NCBI RefSeq assembly: GCF_000423445.1
Contig: NZ_AUHZ01000007.1
Coordinates: 104,663-168,662, forward strand
Direction: 5' to 3'
From: Acidipropionibacterium thoenii DSM 20276
GTDB taxonomy: Bacteria; Actinomycetota; Actinomycetes; Propionibacteriales; Propionibacteriaceae
DNA: 64,000 nt
Shown in pieces: positions 33,639 through 42,188 of the stretch. The position numbers and the translations under genes are program-made. Position 1 is the stretch's first letter, and each line of letters begins with the position of its first letter. A model generated the notes under the pieces. That model did not search any database, was not told the origin of the DNA, and saw only the letters and a program-made list of their open reading frames with translations.

Positions 33639-34340
33639 TCACTCGGTCGACTGTGACGGGGTCGCCTCGGGCTGGGCGGGCTGCGGCGGCGTCCAGTTCG
33701 AGCGGAGCACGTGAATCGTCGAGCCGGCCAGCAGATTGGGGGCCAGCCGAGCGGCCCGGGTCTCGCGTCCGTGCTCGGCCAGGCTGATCCGCTGGAGGAC
33801 GTCCAGGCCCTCCTCGGCGAACCAGGCCTCCAGATCCACGACTGTGGAGTAGCGCACATTGGGTGTGTCGTACCACTGGAAGGGCAGGTCCCGGGAGACC
33901 GGCATGTGGCCGTTGATGAGGCGGAGTCGGTTGCGCCAGTAGCCGAAGTTCGGCATCGAGAGGATGAGCAGCTTGCCGATCCGGGCCATCTGGTGCAGCA
34001 CCTCACTGGGGCGAGGCACCGCCTGGAGGGTGCGCGAGAGCACCACGACGTCATAGGAGTCGTCGTGGAACTCGCCCAGATCCGCGTCCAGATCCAGTTC
34101 CAGCACCGGGACCCCGTTGGCCGCGGCGGTGATGAGTTCGGCGGTGGAGGAGTCCACCCCGGTTCCCAGGCAGTCGCGCTCATCCATCAGTTGACGCAGC
34201 AGCAGACCGTCGCCGCAGCCCAGGTCCAGTACCCGGGAGCCGGTGGGCACCAGGGAGGAGATGATCTGTTGGTCGGGCCGCAGCCCGACCGGCTGCCCGG
34301 AGGACCGACCGGCTGTCGGGTGTGGGAAGGATGTCTTCAT
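33639..34340 (-). CDS. metW: MetW-like methyltransferase-fold protein
   Basis: A 233-residue MetW protein: SRVLDLGCGDGLLLRQL, GTGVDSSTAELI, VVVLSRTLQAVPRP and SMPNFGYWRNR, the family hallmarks. Known metX-metW pairs are needed together for homoserine O-acetylation in several bacteria. The ATG overlaps the metX stop (ATGA), with GGGAGGT upstream, consistent with co-expression and a stable complex. Confidence 0.9.
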   Translation of the reverse strand: MKTSFPHPTAGRSSGQPVGLRPDQQIISSLVPTGSRVLDLGCGDGLLLRQLMDERDCLGTGVDSSTAELITAAANGVPVLELDLDADLGEFHDDSYDVVVLSRTLQAVPRPSEVLHQMARIGKLLILSMPNFGYWRNRLRLINGHMPVSRDLPFQWYDTPNVRYSTVVDLEAWFAEEGLDVLQRISLAEHGRETRAARLAPNLLAGSTIHVLRSNWTPPQPAQPEATPSQSTE

Positions 34341-35563
34341 CGGGATACCTCCCGGTCGCAGACGTGTCCATCGAAGTGCGGGGCCCGGGCCGAGGCGCGG
34401 CTGGTGCGTCGCTCGTCGGGGACCTCGAGGAAGGCCCTCACCAGGTCGTGATAGGGATCCAGCTTCATCAGGAAGGAGTCGTGGCCCCAGGAGGAGGCGA
34501 TGGTCGAGAAGGTCACCGGCAGGCCGGCTCCCTCCAGGTGACGGACGATCCGCCGCGAGTGGGCCGGTGAGAACCGCCAGTCGGTGTCGAAGCAGACCAC
34601 CAGGAAGTTCACCGGGTCCTTGACGACCAGATCGGTGGTTCCGACCCCACCGAAGGGGTCGAAGTAGTCCATCACCCGGGTGAGGTAGATGTAGCTCAGC
34701 GGGTCGAAGCGGGTGAGGAAGGCCTCGCCCTGGTGGTCCAGGTAGCTCTCGACCGCGAAATCGACGCCGAATCCGCGCCGTGACTGGGCGAACTGGTGGC
34801 TGCGCCCGAACTTCTCGGCGAAGGCGTCCTCCGACAGATAGGTGATGTGGGCCAGCATCCGAGCGATCGACAGGCCGGTGTCGGGTCGCGCGCCCGCATT
34901 GAGATAGCTGCCGTTCCCGAAATCGGGATCGCGGACGATGGCCTCGCGTCCCACCGCCGAGAAGGCGATGTTCTGAGCGGTGAGTCGACTGGAGGCCGCG
35001 ATGATCACAGCATTGTCGAGGGTCTCGGGATGGGTCAGTGCCCAGTCCAGGGCCTGCATCCCGCCCATCGAACCGCCCACCACCGCATGGAACCGCGAGA
35101 TCCCCAGGTGGGCGGCCAGCCGCAGGTGCACCTCGACGAAGTCGTGCATGTCGACCTGGGGGAAGTCCATCCCCCAGACCCTCCCGGTGTCCGGATTGAT
35201 CGAGGCAGGTCCGGTGGTGCCCGAGCAGCCTCCCAGCAGGTTCGAGCAGACCACGAACCAGCGGTCGGTGTCGATGGCCCGTCCCGGCCCGATGATGTTG
35301 TCCCACCAGCCGGGCTTCCTGTCCCCCTCGTGCATCCCTGCACCGTGGGCGTCGCCGGTCAGCGCGTGGCAGATGTAGATGGCATTGTCACGCCGGGGAG
35401 AGAGGGTGCCGTAGGTCTCATAGGCGACGTCGACATGGTTGAGCCGGCCTCCGGCGACCAGATCGAGGGGATGATCGGGGGTGGCGACGGTGGCGACCTG
35501 GGTGGTCACCCGGCCGACGCCCGGACCGAAGGGTGTGGTTCGTGGGGCTGGCTGACGTGGCAT
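34337..35563 (-). CDS. metX: Homoserine O-acetyltransferase
   Basis: A 408-residue alpha/beta-hydrolase-fold enzyme that makes O-acetylhomoserine from acetyl-CoA for methionine synthesis. Motifs: YETYGTLSPRRDNAIYICHALTGDAH, the nucleophile elbow GGSMGGMQALDWA, and C-terminal SSWGHDSFL with catalytic His. Acetyl versus succinyl specificity cannot be fixed by eye, but actinobacterial MetX paired with MetW normally uses acetyl-CoA. ATG at 35563 (with a CACAAT eight bases before) or GTG at 35581. First gene of metX-metW. Confidence 0.92.
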   Translation of the reverse strand: MPRQPAPRTTPFGPGVGRVTTQVATVATPDHPLDLVAGGRLNHVDVAYETYGTLSPRRDNAIYICHALTGDAHGAGMHEGDRKPGWWDNIIGPGRAIDTDRWFVVCSNLLGGCSGTTGPASINPDTGRVWGMDFPQVDMHDFVEVHLRLAAHLGISRFHAVVGGSMGGMQALDWALTHPETLDNAVIIAASSRLTAQNIAFSAVGREAIVRDPDFGNGSYLNAGARPDTGLSIARMLAHITYLSEDAFAEKFGRSHQFAQSRRGFGVDFAVESYLDHQGEAFLTRFDPLSYIYLTRVMDYFDPFGGVGTTDLVVKDPVNFLVVCFDTDWRFSPAHSRRIVRHLEGAGLPVTFSTIASSWGHDSFLMKLDPYHDLVRAFLEVPDERRTSRASARAPHFDGHVCDREVSR

Positions 35564-35663
35564 CGGTGCCGATTGTGCCACTGTCGCGGGCCCGGCGGCT
35601 CGATCTGAGCATGATCGGAGATCGTCTGCGCCCGATCACCGTGCCGGTTTCGGGCCGGGCGGA

Positions 35664-35669
35664 TAGCGT
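35664..35669 (+). promoter_or_regulatory. -10 box (TAGCGT) of a leaderless start
   Basis: TAGCGT, 7 nt before the ATG at 35677. Confidence 0.5.
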
Positions 35670-35676
35670 TGCCCTC

Positions 35677-36915
35677 ATGCGGCTCGTCGATATCGACTCC
35701 CTGGACCCGATACTGGCAACCCTGCCCGAGTGCCCACGCATCGTGACCCCCGGTGGCGGTGCCACCCCGCTGGCCCTGCTCAACGCGCTGGACCGCCAGC
35801 TGGGCAGCTGGAAGCTGTTCTGCGTCAACGCTCCGGCAGGAGTCCCCGCCCATCACGGAGTCCGCCACGAGACGGTCTTCCTGGGGCCCGGCTCCCGGCA
35901 GGCCCAGGACGTGCACTACTTCCCGATGCCGATGAGCACCGCGCCGATGCTGCTGTCGACCAGCTGCCCACCCGACCTGGTCGTGCTGCACACCACCACC
36001 CCGCGCAACCGGGTGGTGAGCATGGGGATCGAGGTCCAACTGATGGCGGCAGCGGTGGAGGCCGCCAAGCGGCGCGGCGTCCCGGTGATCGCCCAGCTCA
36101 ATCCCCAGATGCCCTTCGTCCGCGGCGATGGAGTGCTCCCCGAGCAGGCCATCGATGTCGCCGTCGAGGTCGACCAGCCGCTGGTACCGGTGGCACCGGC
36201 CATCCTCGACAATGACCTGATCAGCATCGGCGAGCTGGTCGCCAGCAGGGTCGGCAACGGCAGCACCATCCAGATCGGCATCGGCAAGATCCCCGACGCC
36301 GCCGCGCTGGGGCTGCGTCGGCACAAGGATCTGAAGATCTGGTCCGGCATCCTCTCCGACGCCGCGATGGCCCTGGACCGTGCCGGGGCGCTGGTCGCCG
36401 GCCGCCAGATGACCGGGTCCTCGCTGCTGGGCAGTCTGGAGCTGTACGCCTGGGCCGATGAGAATCCCCGGGTGAGGCTGCTGAGGTGCGAGAAGACCAA
36501 CAGTCCCTCAGCGGTGGCGGCCCTCGACGGGTTCGTCAGCATCCACACCGCTCTGGAGGTCGACCTGTTCGCCCGGGTCAACGCCTCCCGGTTCGGTCTC
36601 AAGATGTACTCGGGAACCGCCGGGTCGACCGACTTCCAGTTCGGGGCGATGCACTCTCGCGGCGGGCAGTCCCTGGTGGCCCTGCACAGCCGGCACCAGG
36701 ACTCCTCGACCATCGTCGGGAGGCTGTCGGGACCGGCCACCTACTCCCAGCCGACTGCCGTCATCACGGAGAACGGCGTCGCCGAACTGATCTTCGCCGA
36801 CGAGGATGAGCAGGCCCGGCGCCTGATCGACAATGCCGCCCACCCCGACTTCCGTCAGCAACTGCGGTCCCAGGCACGCGACCTGGGGCTGCGGTGCTCC
36901 CCGGCCGTCGGCTGA
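35677..36915 (+). CDS. Acetyl-CoA hydrolase/CoA-transferase family protein with altered catalytic position
   Basis: A 412-residue class I CoA-transferase-fold protein: VSMGIEVQLMAAAVEAAKRR, IQIGIGKIPDAAA, GTAGSTDFQFGA and TAVITENGVAEL are family landmarks. In AarC/4-hydroxybutyrate CoA-transferases the segment before S-D reads HTEM or YTEV, with the catalytic Glu; here it is WSGIL, with Gly224 at the Glu position. So a normal covalent glutamyl-CoA mechanism looks impossible unless another residue serves. Some actinobacterial members appear to share this change. Leaderless start, monocistronic, divergent from metX. Confidence 0.75.
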   Translation: MRLVDIDSLDPILATLPECPRIVTPGGGATPLALLNALDRQLGSWKLFCVNAPAGVPAHHGVRHETVFLGPGSRQAQDVHYFPMPMSTAPMLLSTSCPPDLVVLHTTTPRNRVVSMGIEVQLMAAAVEAAKRRGVPVIAQLNPQMPFVRGDGVLPEQAIDVAVEVDQPLVPVAPAILDNDLISIGELVASRVGNGSTIQIGIGKIPDAAALGLRRHKDLKIWSGILSDAAMALDRAGALVAGRQMTGSSLLGSLELYAWADENPRVRLLRCEKTNSPSAVAALDGFVSIHTALEVDLFARVNASRFGLKMYSGTAGSTDFQFGAMHSRGGQSLVALHSRHQDSSTIVGRLSGPATYSQPTAVITENGVAELIFADEDEQARRLIDNAAHPDFRQQLRSQARDLGLRCSPAVG

Positions 36916-36954
36916 GAAGACCCGGCCGGGCGCCGCCAGCCGGATCGTAGGCCG

Positions 36955-37890
36955 CTACTGGTGGATGCCGAGCAGCCGCTGCAGGGTGGTCACCACGCCG
37001 CAGTCGAGGTTCGACGGCGCGATGAACCGGGCCCTGGCCAACAGATCGGGATGCGAGTTGGCCATCGCGAAGGACAGCTCGGCGTGATCGAACATGTCGA
37101 GGTCGTTGAGATAGTCCCCGAAGACCGCCGTCTGACCAGGGGTGACACCGAGCACCTTCTGCAACTGCCCCAGGGCATGCCCCTTGGTGGCATCGGCATT
37201 GCTGACGTCGAGCCAGTGGTGGGCCGACAGCACGACGGTGTGATCCTGGGACCGCTGGCCGGTCCGCGTGCCCTGAGGGAGCCGGTCGGACTCACCGCCG
37301 ATCGCGTCCTGCAGTCTGGGGAAGATCTCGGCGGCATCCCCGAAGTCGAAGACGGCAATCTTGATGATGTCGTCGTCCACCCGGGACAGATCCTCGACGA
37401 CCTGGTGGTGAAGGTAGTACTTGGCGACCTCGGCGAGGAAGGCGTCGTCGTCGCGACGGATGTAGGCCCCCTGGACACCGCACAGCACGGCACCGAGGTC
37501 GTGGCCCCGGGCCTCCAGCCGATCGAGCTCGGCCAGGGTGACGGCAACGTATCCCGGGTCGATGACCGAGGCGTCCAGTCTGGAGTCCTCGCGCATCAGC
37601 AGGGCGCCGTTCTCGGCGATATAGGCCATCTGGGAGCTGCCGGCGGCACGGTCGAACATCGCGTGCAGGGTCGCGTACTGGCGCCCGCTGGCCGGGGTGA
37701 AGGCGATCTCACGGTCGGCCATCACCTGGAGGATCGGCCACAGACCGTCGGGGATCTCGCCGTGGCCGTCGAGCAGGGTGCCGTCCATGTCGCACACCAC
37801 CAGCCGAAGGTCTGGGGTCTGCGCCGGTGCCTGCGGGTCGGTTTCCTCAGAGGGCTGGGGTGTGCTGGTCTGGGTGGCTGATGACTCCAC
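36955..37890 (-). CDS. HAD-superfamily (Cof-type) sugar-phosphatase-like hydrolase
   Basis: About 311 residues from the GTG at 37890, which follows GGAGAG. HAD motif I is CDMDGTLLDG, motif II FTPASGRQY, motif III lies in NADATKGHAL, and motif IV is VFGDYLNDLDMF, with a C2b cap between II and III. It likely dephosphorylates a sugar phosphate or cofactor such as FMN; substrate unknown. Its start overlaps the end of the P-type ATPase gene by 44 nt on the same strand. Confidence 0.82.
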   Translation of the reverse strand: MESSATQTSTPQPSEETDPQAPAQTPDLRLVVCDMDGTLLDGHGEIPDGLWPILQVMADREIAFTPASGRQYATLHAMFDRAAGSSQMAYIAENGALLMREDSRLDASVIDPGYVAVTLAELDRLEARGHDLGAVLCGVQGAYIRRDDDAFLAEVAKYYLHHQVVEDLSRVDDDIIKIAVFDFGDAAEIFPRLQDAIGGESDRLPQGTRTGQRSQDHTVVLSAHHWLDVSNADATKGHALGQLQKVLGVTPGQTAVFGDYLNDLDMFDHAELSFAMANSHPDLLARARFIAPSNLDCGVVTTLQRLLGIHQ

Positions 37891-39877
37891 GGTGACTGGT
37901 CTCTCCGGTCTGCGAGGCGAACTGCGGGCTGACGTGCGTGCCGGGAAGGGCCCTGGCACCAGCGCTGACGTTACCCGCTGCCCCAGCCATCGCACCACGG
38001 GGCAAACTCTGGTGACGCCGTTCATCGCGTCCGGGCCGGCCCGACAGCAGCGCCCACAGGATGCAGGCCAGATCAACCAGTTCCTGGATGCCGGCTCCCA
38101 CCACCGCCGGCATCACACCGGTGGCGGCGACCAGCATCAGCGCCAGGGACAGTCCGATACCGATCGCGATGGCCTGCCAGGCCACCGACAGGGTGCGTCT
38201 GCCGATCCGGACGGCCAGCGCGACCCGCGACAGGTCGTCCTTCATCACCACGACGTCGGCGGACTCCACCGCAGCCGCCGAGCCCTGGACCCCCATCGCC
38301 ACTCCCACCTCGGCCACCGCCAGCACCGGGGCGTCATTGACCCCGTCACCGACCATCATCACCGGGCGCGGACGGGCCGATCTCACCGCCTCGACCTTGC
38401 CGGCGGGGGTCAGTCCGGCGGCGGTCTCCCGGATCCCCAGCTGGCCGGCGACCTGCTCTGCGGTGGCGGCGGCGTCGCCGGTGAGCATCAGGGTCCGTGC
38501 GATCCCCAGCCGGGACAGTTCGGCCAGGGTGGCGGCGGCCTCGGGGCGCACCGAGTCGGCCAGCTCGATGACTCCCACCGGCCGTCCGTCTGCCCAGACA
38601 TGGACCCGGGTGGTGGCCCCGTCGGTGCTGTCCGGGGCGAACGGCGTCTCGCATCCTGAGGAGTCGAGACGGGCGAACCCCTCAGTTCCGACGCGCACCT
38701 GCCGGCCCGCGACCCTGGCGGTGATTCCTGCCGAGGTGACCTCCAGGGCCTCATCGGCGGCCGCCACGTGAAGGCCGCGGTCTGCCGCGTCGGCGGTGAT
38801 GGCGGTGCCGATCGGATGGACCGACATCTGCTCCACACCGGCTGCCAGTGCGATCACCTGCTCGGCAGTGAATCCCGGTGCGCAGTGCACGGCGGTGACC
38901 CTCGGAGCGCCACGAGTCAGCGTCCCGGTCTTGTCGAAGGCGGCGGTGCGCACCCGGGCCAGCTGTTCCAGAGCACCGGAGTCGCGAATGATGATGCCCA
39001 GCCTGGCAGCCCGGTTGGTGCCGGCCATGAAGGCCACCGGGGCGGCGATGATGAGCGGACAGGGCGTGGCCACCACCAGCACCTCGGCGAACCTCACCGG
39101 ATCACCGGAGAGGAACCAGGCCGCGGCGGCGATGGCCAGCGAGACGGCGGTGAAGGGCACCGCGACCCGGTCGGCAAGGCCCACGAAGGGCGCCCGGGAG
39201 TCCTGGGCCTGGCGCACGAGCTCGACGATCCGCTGGTACTGGGAGTCGGCGGCCAGGGCGGTGGCGCGCATCACCACCGCGGTCGGGCCGTTCACGCTGC
39301 CGGCCATCAGCTGCTCGCCGGGACGCCTGAGAACCGGCATCGGCTCACCGGTCAGGGAGGACTCGTCGAGGGTGGCATTGCCGACCTCCAGATCCCCGTC
39401 GACCCCGACCATCTCCCCGGGACGGACCTGGATGCGGTCTCCCACCCCGACCCTGCCGACCGGGATGCGTTCGACCGTCCCGTCGTCGGTGATTCTTCCG
39501 ACCTCGTGGGGTGCGTTGTCGAGCAGTGCCGACAGGGATCGACCGGCCCTGGCCGAGGCGAGGTCCTCCAGCCCCTCTCCCCCGGTGACCATCAGGCAGA
39601 TCACCAGCGCGGCCCAGTACTCACCCAGCACCGTGGTGGAGACGATCGCCACCACCGCCAGGAGATCGATCCCATAGGTGCCCCTGCGCAGGTCGGCGAC
39701 CATTCCGATGGCCATTCTGGTGGCGATTGCCAGACAGACGATCGTGACCAGCCAGCGCGCCGGGGTGGCGGCGCCCGCCAGCAGCAGCAGGCCGCCGGCC
39801 AGGGCGGTCAGGCAGACCAGCGCCACCAGTGGGTAGCGGCGCAGTTGCCGCCAGCAGGTCTCTCGTGCTCCGGTCAT
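37847..39877 (-). CDS. P1B-type metal-transporting ATPase with TPC motif
   Basis: A 676-residue P-type ATPase. It has six to eight membrane helices, the phosphorylation site AAFDKTGTLTRG (Asp315), LDESSLTGEPM, the P1B SVHPIG motif and MVGDGVNDAP. The intramembrane metal motif is TPCPL (residues 271-275) instead of CPC or SPC, and there is no N-terminal HMA/CxxC metal-binding domain: the protein starts almost directly with a helix. Metal uncertain (Ni, Co or Fe would be guesses). The C-terminal 50 residues are hydrophilic. GTG at 39892 is an alternative start. Confidence 0.85.
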   Translation of the reverse strand: MTGARETCWRQLRRYPLVALVCLTALAGGLLLLAGAATPARWLVTIVCLAIATRMAIGMVADLRRGTYGIDLLAVVAIVSTTVLGEYWAALVICLMVTGGEGLEDLASARAGRSLSALLDNAPHEVGRITDDGTVERIPVGRVGVGDRIQVRPGEMVGVDGDLEVGNATLDESSLTGEPMPVLRRPGEQLMAGSVNGPTAVVMRATALAADSQYQRIVELVRQAQDSRAPFVGLADRVAVPFTAVSLAIAAAAWFLSGDPVRFAEVLVVATPCPLIIAAPVAFMAGTNRAARLGIIIRDSGALEQLARVRTAAFDKTGTLTRGAPRVTAVHCAPGFTAEQVIALAAGVEQMSVHPIGTAITADAADRGLHVAAADEALEVTSAGITARVAGRQVRVGTEGFARLDSSGCETPFAPDSTDGATTRVHVWADGRPVGVIELADSVRPEAAATLAELSRLGIARTLMLTGDAAATAEQVAGQLGIRETAAGLTPAGKVEAVRSARPRPVMMVGDGVNDAPVLAVAEVGVAMGVQGSAAAVESADVVVMKDDLSRVALAVRIGRRTLSVAWQAIAIGIGLSLALMLVAATGVMPAVVGAGIQELVDLACILWALLSGRPGRDERRHQSLPRGAMAGAAGNVSAGARALPGTHVSPQFASQTGETSHRGVISHPDQHTPAL

Positions 39878-39985
39878 GTGGATATCGTCCACTGTGATGG
39901 GAATGACTTCCAGCAAGGCAAGGCGACCCTGACACGGCGGTCCGCCGACAAGACCGACGCCATCTCGGACCTGGTGGCCGACGGC

Positions 39986-39991
39986 TAGAAT
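39986..39991 (+). promoter_or_regulatory. -10 box (TAGAAT) with no ATG/GTG at the leaderless position
   Basis: TAGAAT is followed after 7 nt by ATC (39999), in frame with the zinc-finger protein whose first canonical start is the GTG at 40050. Confidence 0.5.
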
Positions 39992-40049
39992 CGTCGACAT
40001 CACTTCTGCACAGGATCCCTCGCCCATCGAGGCAGCCCGCATCCGCCTG

Positions 40050-40373
40050 GTGCGGGCCCGTGACGAGGCACAGGCGCGGCTGGTGCGCACCGATGAGAGG
40101 ATCGAGGGGCTGCGCAGGGAACGGGCCGATGAGCCCGCCGACGACGAGCACGACCCCGACGGTCCGACGCTGTCCTCGGAGTGGACGATGGCCCGGGCCC
40201 AGCGCGAGGTGGTGGAGTCCGCGATCAGCGAGATCGACGCTGCCCTGGAACGCGTGGCGGCCGGCGACTACGGTCGGTGCACCCGGTGCGGGAGGCAGAT
40301 TCCAGCGGCTCGTCTGGAAGCCCGTCCGGCAGCCTCGCTCTGCCTGGACTGCGCGGCCTCAGTCGGATCCTGA
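40050..40373 (+). CDS. DksA/TraR-type C4 zinc-finger protein
   Basis: A 107-residue protein from GTG 40050. A helical, charged N-terminal part (EAQARLVRTDERIEGLRRER) is followed by the DksA/TraR C-terminal zinc finger CTRCG...CLDC. Such small proteins may bind RNA polymerase. The reading frame is open upstream and gives plausible coding (ITSAQDPSPIEAARIRL) back to an ATC at 39999, placed exactly where a leaderless start would be behind TAGAAT. The true N-terminus is therefore in doubt. The 3' end overlaps the convergent hydrolase gene by 15 nt. Confidence 0.75.
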   Translation: MRARDEAQARLVRTDERIEGLRRERADEPADDEHDPDGPTLSSEWTMARAQREVVESAISEIDAALERVAAGDYGRCTRCGRQIPAARLEARPAASLCLDCAASVGS

Positions 40374-41180
40374 GTCGCTGCCGGCGACCAGCCAGTCCAG
40401 TGACTCATCAAGGATCTGGGGGCTCGAGCAGATCTCGGCGTGATCCAGTCCGGGGTGTTCGATGACCTGGATCGAGGGCCTGGGTGAGCCGTCGGCCAGC
40501 AGCCGGGCGAACCGGCCCATCGCCTCCGGTGGCACGTGGCTGTCGGTGCCTCCCACATCGCAGCGAATCTCCAGGTGACGCCGGTAGCGGTCGGGGTGGC
40601 TGATCGGCTCCAGCTGGTCGCGCAGCCACTGGCCCGAGGGCGTCGCCGCACCCTGGTCGATGGTTTCCTGGGGCCGGCCGATGCGGGTCATCCCGGGTCG
40701 GGTCCAGTCCGCCGTGGCGGCGATCGCGGCGACCCGGCTGACCCGGGGGTCGATACCGGCCAGCGCCAGTGCGGCGTCCCCTCCCATCGAGACCCCGCCG
40801 GCCAGCACCGGGCCCGGCACCTCGAACCGCGCTGCCACCCAGTCGATGACTGCCATCGCGTCGAGCACCGTACCGCCCAGCAGTGGCCACATCACCTGTC
40901 TGAAGTGGGCCATCACCTCGTCGAACAGGGCCCCCGCCGGCCGGTCGGCCCGCTCGCCGTGGCGCCGGGGGTCGATGGCGACCCCGATCAGGCCGGCGGC
41001 CGCCAACCGGCGCAGCTCCGGTTCGAACTGGTCCTTCGTACCGCCCAGCGGCGGCAGCAGGATCACCAGGCCCCGGCGCTCGGCCGATCGCGCACCGATC
41101 ACCAGGACCGGGACGTCGCCGACGGTGGTGCCGGTGCGTGCCAGATCGGTCTCCTTGAGCGGAGCTCCTGGTCGTTCCAT
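40359..41180 (-). CDS. Alpha/beta-hydrolase family protein
   Basis: A 273-residue dienelactone-hydrolase/esterase-like protein: GLVILLPPLGGTKDQ oxyanion region, DPRRHGERA, nucleophile elbow GGVSMGGDAAL, and C-terminal GLDHAEIC with the likely catalytic His. No signal peptide. Substrate unknown. It starts 4 nt after the upstream gene on the same strand, so the two probably form an operon; it overlaps the convergent zinc-finger gene at its 3' end. Confidence 0.82.
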   Translation of the reverse strand: MERPGAPLKETDLARTGTTVGDVPVLVIGARSAERRGLVILLPPLGGTKDQFEPELRRLAAAGLIGVAIDPRRHGERADRPAGALFDEVMAHFRQVMWPLLGGTVLDAMAVIDWVAARFEVPGPVLAGGVSMGGDAALALAGIDPRVSRVAAIAATADWTRPGMTRIGRPQETIDQGAATPSGQWLRDQLEPISHPDRYRRHLEIRCDVGGTDSHVPPEAMGRFARLLADGSPRPSIQVIEHPGLDHAEICSSPQILDESLDWLVAGSDSGSD

Positions 41181-41184
41181 CTTC

Positions 41185-42114
41185 TCAGTGCCTCCCCGAC
41201 AGACCCATCTGCCTCATGAACTCCTCGGCAGGCCGGATGTGGAGGCTCCGGTTGCCCTCGGCGTCGATCTCGGGGCCACCCAGAGGCTCGATCCGCCCCT
41301 GCGGCGACCAGTAGAACAGATCGCGACACAGCAGCCCGCCGGGGTGGTAGAAGTCGTCGGAGGTGAGAACGGTCTCGCACACCTGGATGAGGTCGGTGAC
41401 CTGCTGGCGCCAGCCCCGGACCGTCATGACGGTGTACAGCAGCAGCGACCGGTTGGGAATGGCGAAGGAGATGCCCTGGGGAGCCGGGCCGATGATGTCG
41501 GCGCTCAGCCGGGCCATGTTCATCGCCCGGGATGCGATGAACGGGGACTCCCCCGTGATGCCGAGAACCGAGTCGTCGATCCGGAAGAGCTCCCCGACCG
41601 GTTCGGCGTCGGTATTGTCCCGGGCCCGTTCGAAGGCCTCGTCGATGCCGATCGACAGGTTCTCCACGACCGCCCTGGGGAGGGTGAGGACGCTCTCGGG
41701 ACCGCTGAGACACAGCACCTCCAGGACACCGGTGGCGAACCGTCTCCCGTAGGAGACGTCGGTGCGCTGGTTCGGCACCTCGGGGGTGAGCTGGCAGCGC
41801 AGCAGCGGGCGCAGTTGCTCGGGGGCGAGGCTCTGGGGTGCCGGACGGCTGGTGGAGGCCAGCATCGAGTCGACGTGGGCCGCCACCGCCTCCGGCCATC
41901 TGGTGCGCGGCCGCTGGGCACGCAACCGGTTGACGAGGTTGGCGAGTACCCACTCGGTGCCGTGCACGTCGATCACCCGGGCGGTCGACAGATCGTCGGC
42001 CTGTTCGAGGTGGGAGTCCAGGCCGTGGCCGGCCAGTGCGTCGCGGATCATTCCGCCGACCCACAGGGCGTCGGGGATGGTGGCTGCAGGTGGGTCGTTC
42101 TGGGCTGGGGCCAT
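41185..42114 (-). CDS. Conserved-looking cytoplasmic protein of unknown function
   Basis: A 309-residue soluble protein that I do not recognise. It has no membrane segment, signal peptide or clear nucleotide-binding motif. Segments that look structured include DVHGTEWVLANLVNRLRA, VSYGRRFATGVLEVLCL, ELFRIDDSVLGI and SFAIPNRSLLLYTVM. GAGGAGG before the ATG is a strong ribosome-binding site. It lies 4 nt upstream of the alpha/beta hydrolase, so they are probably co-transcribed. Confidence 0.7.
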   Translation of the reverse strand: MAPAQNDPPAATIPDALWVGGMIRDALAGHGLDSHLEQADDLSTARVIDVHGTEWVLANLVNRLRAQRPRTRWPEAVAAHVDSMLASTSRPAPQSLAPEQLRPLLRCQLTPEVPNQRTDVSYGRRFATGVLEVLCLSGPESVLTLPRAVVENLSIGIDEAFERARDNTDAEPVGELFRIDDSVLGITGESPFIASRAMNMARLSADIIGPAPQGISFAIPNRSLLLYTVMTVRGWRQQVTDLIQVCETVLTSDDFYHPGGLLCRDLFYWSPQGRIEPLGGPEIDAEGNRSLHIRPAEEFMRQMGLSGRH

Positions 42115-42188
42115 CTCAACCTCCTCGGGTCGGGATCACCGACGGGATGAGGCCAGCCTAGCCAGCTCACCCGCTCAGATCGAGGACA

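Noticed and set aside
33578..34183. N-terminal extension of the Lrp protein by about 200 residues
   Set aside because: The extension is antisense-frame sequence within metW on the same strand and is low-complexity Pro/Ser/Arg; the Lrp winged helix begins right at 33577/33568.
35564..35676. S-adenosylmethionine riboswitch upstream of metX
   Set aside because: The divergent gap is only 113 nt, and no conserved SAM-riboswitch helices are seen; the metX start lies a few bases from a possible -10.
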